Source: Parcubacteria group bacterium (GTDB taxonomy: Bacteria; Patescibacteriota; Minisyncoccia; Phycocordibacterales; CALRBT01). Taken from it: DNA of 46,010 nt. Numbering within the stretch: position 1 is the stretch's first letter; each line of letters starts with the position of its first letter. Below the pieces are notes generated by a model. It saw only the letters and a list, made by a program, of their open reading frames with translations. It had not been told where the DNA came from and ran no database searches. Of the stretch, positions 39,460 through 46,010 are shown one piece after another. Where the stretch lies: contig CALRBT010000009.1 in assembly GCA_943354475.1 (NCBI GenBank), positions 1-46,010 of the forward strand, read 5' to 3'. The translations under genes and the position numbers were made by a program.

Positions 39460-39857
39460 TTGACAAGGGTGTTGTTCAAGACATTGAAGAAATATTTGAA
39501 CAGATGTTCAAACTTAATTTTCCCATCGAAAAAGTTGTCCCTATTGTTGCTTATGGTTGGGATGACGAGACGTCAATGCGAGATAATAACACTTCGGCCT
39601 TCAATTATCGATTCGTGCAAGGGACTGAAATACTTTCAAATCACAGCTATGGTCGCGCGATAGATATTAATCCACTCTTCAATCCTTATGTGAAAGGTAG
39701 TGTTGTTCAGCCTCACGGTGCAACCTATAGTCCCGCACGATCTGGAACAATTGTAGATAAGGACTCTGTCGTATTACTCTTTGAAGGCGTCGGATGGACG
39801 TGGGGAGGACATTGGCAAAATCTCAAAGACTACCAACACTTTGAACGGACACAGTAA
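39460..39857 (+). pseudogene. M15C-type peptidoglycan peptidase, 5'-truncated
   Basis: Reads VDKGVVQDIEEIFEQMFKLN upstream of the ATG at 39504 and continues through YGWDDETSMRDNNTSAFNYR, the zinc-ligand motif HSYGRAIDINP, GWTWGGHW and YQHFE. These are the core motifs of M15 L-Ala-D-Glu/D-Ala-D-Ala peptidases. An in-frame TGA at 39450 cuts off the N-terminus, where a signal peptide or membrane anchor and the first part of the fold would be. The remaining 117 codons keep the Zn ligands, but export looks impossible. Confidence 0.7.
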
Positions 39858-40078
39858 TCTCCAAATAATAAATATTATGGTCCTGATACTGTACACAACT
39901 TTTTTCATGAAGGAGGTGCGACACACTCACTCTTATCGGGGAACCAGGAATAAGGAACCATTGTTTGTGCTAAATCGAGCGGTTAGTGCGGTCATCAGGT
40001 TTGATGACCACCTTTTCGTTTCCGAAAGTGAAAGATTGGACAAAGGCTTTCAGAGACTAAGTGTGATACTATTTCCAT

Positions 40079-41149
40079 ATGACAAACAATAAAATCTCAC
40101 TACAGAGTTATCTTCCTTGGCATATGTCGTGGCTTACTTTGGTGCTGGCACTCTTTGCTATCGGTACGTTTTTAGCAATTTCAAGTCCTGGACAGTACGG
40201 AATGCCTATAATCATGGAAGGCGGAGGGGTTGGATATGACAGTTCAGGAGTATCCTCCGGAATGACGCCTCCAATGCCGATGGGTGTACCAACCCGAGAC
40301 GCCAGTGTCTCTAATAACACTAGTCCTGAGCAAGGTATGAAAGATTCCACATACTATCCGTATCCGTACCCAAGTCCTGATGTTCCAGTAAATGATAAAC
40401 GAGAATTTTTGAAATTAAATTACAATGCCTCATTACTGACACGTGACGTCACTACTCTAACAGGTCGTGTTGAAACAATTGTACGCGGACATGAAGGTCG
40501 CATCGATCAAGAATCTGTCTCTGTAAAATATGGTTTTGTGAGCTTCGCAGTGCCACAAAGTAAGTACGAGGCCTTCCGTAGTGAGCTTGAAAGCCTTGTT
40601 GGTAAACGGTTCCTTTCGGTTAATATTTCATCTCAAAATCTACTACCACAGAAGCTAAGTATTGAAGAGCAACAAAAACAGGCAGACACACTACTGGCTG
40701 ACTACAAAGCCACTCGAGTGAAATTGGTGAATATACACACAAGCACGGTGCAGACAATCCAAGCTCGAATAGACGCAGGTACTCAAGAGCTTGCGGTGTT
40801 GCGTGCACAACCAGTGACAAATCAAACACAAATGCAGATACAAATTATCTCTGACCGTTTGTCGTCATTAAAGCATCAACTTATTAGCGAGAACAGTTCT
40901 TATTCATCACAATTGAATAGTGCGGATGCAAATATTAAATACGCGCAGGATTGGCAAAAGGGAGTACAGACGCAAGACAAGACATTACTTGATTCTGTCG
41001 CAACGGTAACAGGTACAATCTCTATTAGATGGATAAGTCTGTGGGATATGGCCCAGATTTATCTCCCGGGCTACTGGATCCCAACTATCTTCGCTGTACT
41101 CGCACTTCTCTCATTTGCCAACGATCGTCGTCGATATTTGGCAGCTTAA
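40079..41149 (+). CDS. DUF4349 domain membrane protein
   Basis: 356 aa. One N-terminal transmembrane helix (about 14-34), a Gly/Pro/Ser-rich linker (YYPYPYPSPDVP), then the DUF4349 block LNYNASLLTRDVTTLTGRVE with FVSFAVPQSKYEAFRSELE, a coiled coil (about 190-300), and a C-terminal hydrophobic helix (YWIPTIFAVLALLSFA). DUF4349 proteins are envelope-associated, of unknown role. GATACT ends 8 bp before the ATG, suggesting a leaderless message. Confidence 0.8.
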   Translation: MTNNKISLQSYLPWHMSWLTLVLALFAIGTFLAISSPGQYGMPIIMEGGGVGYDSSGVSSGMTPPMPMGVPTRDASVSNNTSPEQGMKDSTYYPYPYPSPDVPVNDKREFLKLNYNASLLTRDVTTLTGRVETIVRGHEGRIDQESVSVKYGFVSFAVPQSKYEAFRSELESLVGKRFLSVNISSQNLLPQKLSIEEQQKQADTLLADYKATRVKLVNIHTSTVQTIQARIDAGTQELAVLRAQPVTNQTQMQIQIISDRLSSLKHQLISENSSYSSQLNSADANIKYAQDWQKGVQTQDKTLLDSVATVTGTISIRWISLWDMAQIYLPGYWIPTIFAVLALLSFANDRRRYLAA

Positions 41150-41243
41150 CTTTGTTTAAATTGAATGAGTTTATAACCATAGATAACTGAAAGTGAATAT
41201 CAAAAGCGTTGATGTGGCGGTACTCATCATGTATTAAATTGAT

Positions 41244-41630
41244 ATGAAAAAAATCTACATTGTTGCAGGAGTTGTCATGGTTCTTCTATTGGTACTGTTT
41301 TTGCACAAGAATTCTCCACAGGATATTGCACCTATAGATGGTGTGCCAATGAACGTTACGCTTTCTGGAACCTACGTCTGCTTGCCACTCCTTGATACTA
41401 AAATACCGCCAGTGGAAGAATGTGTATTTGGGCTTCAGACGGACGACGGCTTATATTACATGGTAAATTTTGGTCAATCGGCCTCGGCCAAAGAGCAATT
41501 TGATAAGCGAGCACACATCACTGCCTTAGGCTTTGTGGTCATCAAAGAGGCACTGAGTACAGATCAGTGGGTTAAATACAACATGAAAGGAGTGTTTACG
41601 ATTACAAAGATTATTCAAGATTCAAACTAA
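41244..41630 (+). CDS. Hypothetical single-pass or secreted protein, 128 aa
   Basis: N-terminal hydrophobic helix (IVAGVVMVLLLVLFL, about residues 5-20) followed by a small beta-rich domain with two Cys (TYVCLPLLDTK, EECVFGLQTDD). Unrecognised, probably periplasmic-facing. First of a tight three-gene run with tspO (16 bp gap) and the flavin reductase. TATTAA lies 6 bp before the ATG. Confidence 0.65.
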   Translation: MKKIYIVAGVVMVLLLVLFLHKNSPQDIAPIDGVPMNVTLSGTYVCLPLLDTKIPPVEECVFGLQTDDGLYYMVNFGQSASAKEQFDKRAHITALGFVVIKEALSTDQWVKYNMKGVFTITKIIQDSN

Positions 41631-41646
41631 TAAAATAATATATACT

Positions 41647-42057
41647 ATGAACCCTGAAACCTATAACTGGTACTCACAACTTATTAAACCGACATGGGCG
41701 CCACCTTCCTGGCTTTTTGGTCCAGTGTGGACTTTTTTGTATGCGGTCATTGCAGTGACTTATGGTACGGTGTTTTACAAAGCATTCACCAAAGAGATTC
41801 CATGGATTGTGGCTTTGCCTTTTGCCCTCAACCTCGTATTCAATTTTGCATTCACACCAATACAATTTTGGCTCAAGAATAATTTTCTTGGTTCGCTCGA
41901 TATATTGCTCGTCGTCGGTACACTCATTTGGGCGTTTGTTGCACTCTGGTATGCATCACCTGAGCTCCGTTGGATTGTGTATGCCAACATCCCGTATCTT
42001 ATCTGGGGGACATTTGCCACTTGTTTACAATTAACCATAACGTATCTAAATAAATAA
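41647..42057 (+). CDS. tspO: TspO/MBR family tryptophan-rich sensory protein
   Basis: 136-aa five-helix membrane protein. Family motifs: WYSQLIKPTWAPPSWLFGPV with the WxPP element, VWTFLYAVIAVTYG, FALNLVFNFAFTPIQFWLKN, FVALWYASPELRWI and YLIWGTFATCLQLTI. TspO binds porphyrins and takes part in stress responses; the ligand here is unknown. The flavin reductase starts one base after its stop. Confidence 0.92.
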   Translation: MNPETYNWYSQLIKPTWAPPSWLFGPVWTFLYAVIAVTYGTVFYKAFTKEIPWIVALPFALNLVFNFAFTPIQFWLKNNFLGSLDILLVVGTLIWAFVALWYASPELRWIVYANIPYLIWGTFATCLQLTITYLNK

Positions 42058-42058
42058 T

Positions 42059-42640
42059 ATGTCATTAAATATAAAAGTTATTTTAGCGAGTGTTAGGGAT
42101 AACCGATTCGGTGACAAGCCAGCAAACTGGATAATGGAACAGGTAAAAAAAGAGGAGGGGGTGGTTGTAGAACTACTCGATCTTCGAGACTACGAACTAC
42201 CAATATTCGCTGAAGGAATATCGCCAGCGTATGTTCAGGGAGAGTACAAAACTCCTGAGGTAAACCGTTGGGCTGGAAAAATCGCCGAAGCAGACGCTTT
42301 TATTATTGTTACCCCTGAATACAATCATGGGTATCCATCGTCGTTAAAAAATAATATCGATTATCTTTATAAAGAGTGGAATAATAAGCCAGTTTGTTTT
42401 GTTGCGTACGGTTCAACGGGTGGCGCTCGAGTAACTCAGCAATTGCGCGAGGTGGCTATCGAGCTACAAATGGCACCTATTAGAAATAGTGTGCACATTA
42501 TGGCGCCGTGGTTTTTGACTGAAACAGATGGTTCCTTAAAGGCCGGGGTTCTTGATGTGTATGTTAAACCTGCAGAAAATATGTTGGCGCAACTAACGTG
42601 GTGGGCAAACGCACTTAAGAAGGCTAGGAGTACAGAATAA
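42059..42640 (+). CDS. NADPH-dependent FMN reductase (flavodoxin-like fold)
   Basis: 193 aa. N-terminal phosphate-binding loop ILASVRDNRFGDKPANWI, LLDLRDYELPIF, the active-site stretch TPEYNHGYPSSLKNNIDYLY, and AYGSTGGARVTQQLREV, as in SsuE/ArsH/quinone-reductase proteins. Substrate not determinable (quinone, flavin or chromate reductases share this pattern). Translationally linked to tspO, which suggests a joint redox or stress role. Confidence 0.9.
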   Translation: MSLNIKVILASVRDNRFGDKPANWIMEQVKKEEGVVVELLDLRDYELPIFAEGISPAYVQGEYKTPEVNRWAGKIAEADAFIIVTPEYNHGYPSSLKNNIDYLYKEWNNKPVCFVAYGSTGGARVTQQLREVAIELQMAPIRNSVHIMAPWFLTETDGSLKAGVLDVYVKPAENMLAQLTWWANALKKARSTE

Positions 42641-42706
42641 TTTTATGACAAAATATAAAATCGTGAGGTAGAACCCTGTGGTTTAATTAATTTTAAGTCC
42701 AACGAT

Positions 42707-43324
42707 ATGTTAAATGGTCAAAGTCCTAAACCGATTCTTTTTTGTGACTTTGATGGAGTGCTCTGTTTTGATAAATACTGGCGGAGTTTGTTGCCTGATG
42801 AATTTGAGAAAGTTCAAGAACTTCTTTTTCGTGGTGACCAAACTATCGTAAACGAGTGGATGCGAGGTAAGCGAACATCTGAAGAAGTTAGTCAACTGAT
42901 TGCTGAGAAAACAGGAATATCGTTTGATTATCTTTGGAATATCTTTGTCCAAGATTGCAAAACGATGCACGTTTCGATTGATTTGCTGGAAAAGTTGGAT
43001 TCTTTGAGAGAAAAATATATCGTTATCCTGATTACCGGGAATATGGACAGCTTCGGCAGATTTACAAAGCCAGCACTCAATCTAAATAATTATTTTGACC
43101 ACATTAGTAACTCGTTTGATGAAGGACTACTTAAGACTGATAACAAGGGAGAGGTTTTCTTACGTTACTGTGATAAGTATGGTGTGCCAATCGAGCAGTG
43201 CATTTTGTTCGATGATTCCAAAAGTGTCCACAAAGTTTTCTCTGAATTATTTGGAATTGCGCATTTGGTTAGTACGGAGAGGAATCTAGAAAGTCATCTC
43301 GAACATTTCGTGATAAAATCATAG
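42707..43324 (+). CDS. HAD-superfamily hydrolase
   Basis: 205 aa. Motif I FCDFDGVLCFD (nucleophile Asp plus general acid), motif II in VILITGN, Lys region in GLLKTDNKGEVF, and motif IV FDDSKSVHKVF. A helical cap is inserted after motif I (about residues 20-90). Substrate unknown; typical for small phosphatases or phosphoglucomutase-like enzymes. Followed after 3 bp by the peptidase E gene. Confidence 0.85.
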   Translation: MLNGQSPKPILFCDFDGVLCFDKYWRSLLPDEFEKVQELLFRGDQTIVNEWMRGKRTSEEVSQLIAEKTGISFDYLWNIFVQDCKTMHVSIDLLEKLDSLREKYIVILITGNMDSFGRFTKPALNLNNYFDHISNSFDEGLLKTDNKGEVFLRYCDKYGVPIEQCILFDDSKSVHKVFSELFGIAHLVSTERNLESHLEHFVIKS

Positions 43325-43327
43325 AGT

Positions 43328-43969
43328 ATGAAATGCTATATATCTTCAATAGGAATCAAAAATCCAGAGGAATTGTATAACCTGGTTGGAAAATCATCGG
43401 GTATTAGAACTGCACTGATTACAAATGCAATTGATTTAAAATCTCCTGAAGGTAGAAAAGTTCGTTATGATCTACTTACTTCTGAACTTACTGGACTCAA
43501 CTTGGAAGTAACAGATATTGATTTAGGGCTATATATTGGCAATACAGACGGGTTAAAAAAAGAACTAGAAAGGTTTGATCTTATTTGGGTTGCTGGAGGA
43601 AATGTTTTTTATCTCCGTCAGATGATGAGGCGAAGTGGTCTCGATAGGGTACTTAAGGAGATTATTAATAGCGGAGTTGTCTACGGTGGAGAGAGTGCGG
43701 GAGCTGCGGTCGTAGGCCCGTCTCTTCTAGGATTTGAGCTGGCAGATGACCTTGAGAAAATCGATGAGGTAATTTATGAAGGCGTTGGACTTGTTGATTT
43801 CGTTCCACTACCTCATTGGGGAAGTGTGGAGTATCAGAGTGCGCTAGAAGCGATACGAAAAGGATTTTTAGAGAAAGGGGTACCAATGGAAATCATGGAC
43901 GATAATCAAGCGGTGATTGTTGATGACAGCTCAGGGAGATTGTCGAGAAAATTGGTTGGAACTAAATAG
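43328..43969 (+). CDS. Peptidase E-like (family S51) dipeptidase
   Basis: 213 aa with the S51 class-I glutamine-amidotransferase-like fold: DLIWVAGGNVFYLRQMMRRSG, the nucleophile elbow VYGGESAGAAVVGPS (catalytic Ser), and VPLPHWGS with the catalytic His. Peptidase E cleaves Asp-X dipeptides; cyanophycinase is a related alternative but is usually longer. Probably co-transcribed with the HAD gene. Confidence 0.85.
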   Translation: MKCYISSIGIKNPEELYNLVGKSSGIRTALITNAIDLKSPEGRKVRYDLLTSELTGLNLEVTDIDLGLYIGNTDGLKKELERFDLIWVAGGNVFYLRQMMRRSGLDRVLKEIINSGVVYGGESAGAAVVGPSLLGFELADDLEKIDEVIYEGVGLVDFVPLPHWGSVEYQSALEAIRKGFLEKGVPMEIMDDNQAVIVDDSSGRLSRKLVGTK

Positions 43970-43986
43970 TATGTTTGAAATGAATA

Positions 43987-44014
43987 GAGGCGCGCGACAT
44001 CTGTCGCGCGCCTC
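43987..44014. terminator. Bidirectional GC-rich terminator
   Basis: 12-bp arms GAGGCGCGCGAC/GTCGCGCGCCTC with loop ATCT, between the convergent peptidase E gene and the orphan gene ending at 44025. Confidence 0.8.
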
Positions 44015-44024
44015 CCTGCTTTGT

Positions 44025-44813
44025 CTATGTCGCATTGTGGAATACTGTAGCACCTAAGTCGTTATACCAAGGAAAGTTCATGACAGGCTGATTACAAATC
44101 ACGAGGTTTTCTGTCACCGCCATGTGGGCTAAGGCATAATGTTGTCCCGCAGAACGAATCGCACGTTTACGTAAATCTTCTGGACTACATACTCCAATTA
44201 AAGCCCATACTTCTTGCTTGGCTAAAATTTGCGTACTTAGTCGACCAGAGAGTTCTCCATTACAAGCGACCTTTAATTCAAATTCAGCTTCCAGATTCAG
44301 AAGAGTTGGAAAACGATCGGTCATTTTACGGGTTTGCCAACCCCTATTTGCGACAGTAGTCCTTACCATTTCAACTGAGGCATTGATGCGATCTGCGAAT
44401 TCCCCTTCACTTATTCCCATCCGTTTACACATCGCCGCATCTAACACTTCTTGATCGGCGATCAGTACCTCACAGGAAGCCTGCGGTAGAAGCGGCATGA
44501 GTTTATCGAGTAGTGAAATATGTTGTTCCACCATCAGCGGTATTCCGCTACCAACATGGTTGAAGGTATATTTACCATCAAGGTGTGCGTAGTCCGGGCA
44601 CGACGGTGCGATTATCCTGAGGACCCCTTGTAAGAGTGCTATCCCGATCCTACCTTGCATTTGGCGACTTTGAGAGTGTTCGCCAAGAAGAGGGAGAATA
44701 GCCTCCAGCACCTCAAAGACTTTTTCTGACTCAAGGTTTACTTGCGAAGGGTTTTGTCTCGCGTAATGTCTGATGGTGTGTTTACTACTTGGATTTACAA
44801 CTACAGTACTCAC
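44025..44813 (-). CDS. Hypothetical protein, 262 aa
   Basis: GTG start at 44813 chosen because AGGAAGGAG stands 7 bases upstream; a longer open frame (to 44939) would run through the leader hairpin. The product starts with STVVVNPSSKHTIRHYA, is alpha/beta with no membrane helix, and has a segment that may be a helix-turn-helix (MGISEGEFADRINASVEMVR). I cannot assign a family. More GC-rich than its neighbours, with its own promoter-like boxes and a bistable leader. Confidence 0.65.
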   Translation of the reverse strand: MSTVVVNPSSKHTIRHYARQNPSQVNLESEKVFEVLEAILPLLGEHSQSRQMQGRIGIALLQGVLRIIAPSCPDYAHLDGKYTFNHVGSGIPLMVEQHISLLDKLMPLLPQASCEVLIADQEVLDAAMCKRMGISEGEFADRINASVEMVRTTVANRGWQTRKMTDRFPTLLNLEAEFELKVACNGELSGRLSTQILAKQEVWALIGVCSPEDLRKRAIRSAGQHYALAHMAVTENLVICNQPVMNFPWYNDLGATVFHNAT

Positions 44814-44841
44814 TGCGGTACTCCTTCCTGATATGTTAAAG

Positions 44842-44924
44842 AACAAATCCGCTCTCATGGAGCGGGATTTGTTTAGTAGAAAAAAATTACAACGCAAAGC
44901 TCGCTCAGTGAGAAATGAGAGCGG
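44842..44924 (-). promoter_or_regulatory. Attenuator-like leader with two exclusive hairpins
   Basis: Terminator-type hairpin at 44842-44873 (AAATCCCGCTC with GAGCGGATTT, then a TTTGTTCTTT tail). An upstream segment CCGCTCTCAT (44915-44924) is an exact complement of ATGAGAGCGG (44849-44858) and would disrupt that hairpin. The start codon is 29 bp further on. Confidence 0.6.
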
Positions 44925-45042
44925 GCCACCAACTTGCATTGTGTTGCACAGAAAATTTCATAAGTATATGGTCTCATATCGCAGAACTTTGTCAAACAAG
45001 GCACCTATTGATTTGGTAAAAGTATATACAGTTAAGCAAAGA

Positions 45043-45918
45043 CTATTCTTGAACCGTGACGGGGGTACCGAGACCTGCCCATCCATAAAGTTCCTTTGCT
45101 TTATCTGGTGGCATGTTAACGCACCCGTGTGACATGGGATGTCCAAACCTATCGTGCCAATACGCACCATGGATAACAGCTCCGTCTGCAGTGAAGTACA
45201 TATCCCACGGAACACCAGGAAGGTCATAAGGATCATCACTGACTCCTGGGAGTGGTCCTTGCATGTACCTCGTTGGTGTTTTTTTGAAAATAGTAAAGGT
45301 ACCGTCTGGAGTGGGGGTAAGATCTGTTCCTGTTGAAATCTTTACTTCCATAAGTAAATCTTCTCCATCATATGCGTAAAGCGTTTGGTCACTACGATCA
45401 ACCAATATTCGCTTTGTGGTCGTTGCGGGTTTTTTCGCTGATGCTATTTGAACACCCTGGTTTAGAAAGGGGGTTACGTAATCTGAGACAACATAGAGGT
45501 CGGTCGATACACGTTCTGGATACCTGAGCCATTCGTTATAGACAACTTTATACCATAGATGATTTTCACCTTGTACAGAACCAGACACTCTCAGCACTGT
45601 TCCTTTACGAAAATATCCTACGATTGGATATTCTTCACCTGGACCTGAACGAACCCTCAGACAGGCACTCTCGAAGTATGGACCACAACTCTCTGTTACT
45701 TCAATATACTCAAATAACTTTGTTGAGCTAGCAATGGTCAGCAAGGGCAGGGTTGTTATTTCAGTAATTGTCGAAACCGTTGAGGTGGCGTGAACTATCT
45801 GTGGGACAGGAGGGGGTATTCGAGATTTCGTAAATACTTGGACATTTAAATATAATAAAAAAATAACCGCAATTACGAGCAGTGTCGTTAGGATAATATT
45901 CACCACTCTCCAAATCAT
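45043..45918 (-). CDS. L,D-transpeptidase (YkuD) with SH3-like domain
   Basis: 291 aa. N-terminal membrane anchor (about 5-27), a linker, a bacterial SH3-like domain (SACLRVRSGPGEEYPIVGYF, residues about 85-150), then the YkuD catalytic domain from about 170 (RILVDRSDQTLYAYDGEDLL) with the active-site motif HGAYWHDRFGHP and SHGCVNMPP (catalytic Cys). It would form 3-3 cross-links or attach proteins to peptidoglycan outside the membrane. Complete gene. Confidence 0.95.
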   Translation of the reverse strand: MIWRVVNIILTTLLVIAVIFLLYLNVQVFTKSRIPPPVPQIVHATSTVSTITEITTLPLLTIASSTKLFEYIEVTESCGPYFESACLRVRSGPGEEYPIVGYFRKGTVLRVSGSVQGENHLWYKVVYNEWLRYPERVSTDLYVVSDYVTPFLNQGVQIASAKKPATTTKRILVDRSDQTLYAYDGEDLLMEVKISTGTDLTPTPDGTFTIFKKTPTRYMQGPLPGVSDDPYDLPGVPWDMYFTADGAVIHGAYWHDRFGHPMSHGCVNMPPDKAKELYGWAGLGTPVTVQE

Positions 45919-46002
45919 TATGTAATTCTATCTTTTTATTCTTTTTACACAAAGCTTTTGCAAATGTCATGTGTGCATAGCGTGGATGGTATACTGAGCA
46001 AT

Positions 46003-46010
46003 ATGAAAAT
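46003..46010 (+). CDS. Possible start of a gene running off the right edge
   Basis: ATGAAAAT at the last eight bases, with TATACT at 45990-45995 ending 7 bp before it, the same close spacing as other apparent leaderless genes here. Too short to identify. Confidence 0.3.

Overview
The window looks like a chromosomal segment of a small-genome bacterium of the Candidate Phyla Radiation (Patescibacteria, Parcubacteria-like). This is inferred from the gene set and style, not from a marker search: an initiation factor IF-2 without its long N-terminal extension, a very short DnaX, short intergenic spaces, many small membrane-anchored or orphan proteins, scattered single tRNA genes and a diversity-generating retroelement. 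TGA, TAA and TAG all work as stops, so I see no recoding. There is no rRNA and no CRISPR array.

Layout. 1-1611: a large serine recombinase running off the left edge, bracketed by a 103-bp inverted repeat. 1643-2836: four minus-strand tRNAs (Cys, Leu-TAA, Lys, Leu-TAG) separated by unusual structured trailer repeats. 2949-11029: housekeeping genes (DUF4446-infB-rbfA operon, cysteine desulfurase, a degenerate HtrA-like protein, clpB). 11219-12020: tRNA-Tyr, rpmG, and tRNA-Trp with a fifth trailer repeat. 12037-15606: an accessory island (ADP-ribosyltransferase-like protein, APH-type kinase, DUF6624, SET domain, NYN nuclease). 15699-31926: miaA, peroxiredoxin, pyrF, a LAGLIDADG endonuclease beside tRNA-Leu(CAA), parB, rel, topA, dprA, serS, an ftsQ-like gene, dus and dnaX, with several small orphan genes. 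31991-39857: tRNA-Gln followed by a mobile region with a second serine recombinase, a terminase-small-subunit-like protein, a ParB-methyltransferase fusion and a complete DGR (RT, Avd, TR, VR-bearing target gene). The DGR lies between two 71-bp direct repeats and ends against two truncated genes. 40079-46010: DUF4349 protein, TspO, flavin reductase, HAD hydrolase, peptidase E, an orphan gene with an attenuator-like leader, an L,D-transpeptidase, and possibly the first codons of a further gene.

Most unusual signal. Five trailer units follow four of the eight tRNAs. Each contains an antisense copy of the preceding tRNA's T-arm (and, in four of five, of its acceptor strand). A hairpin of exactly 25 nt is inserted between those two copies. 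A cassette follows that ends in a hairpin with a GTA or TGTA loop after the box GTACYG, and then a direct copy of the T-arm 3' strand. The stems differ in sequence between units but keep pairing, so the structure seems to be under selection. I do not recognise it as a described element.

The DGR is a recognisable system. TR and VR can be aligned base by base (116 bp each), and all 19 differences fall on adenines of the TR coding strand, the signature of mutagenic retrohoming. The target gene has a near-consensus promoter, a leader hairpin and a C-terminal variable region.
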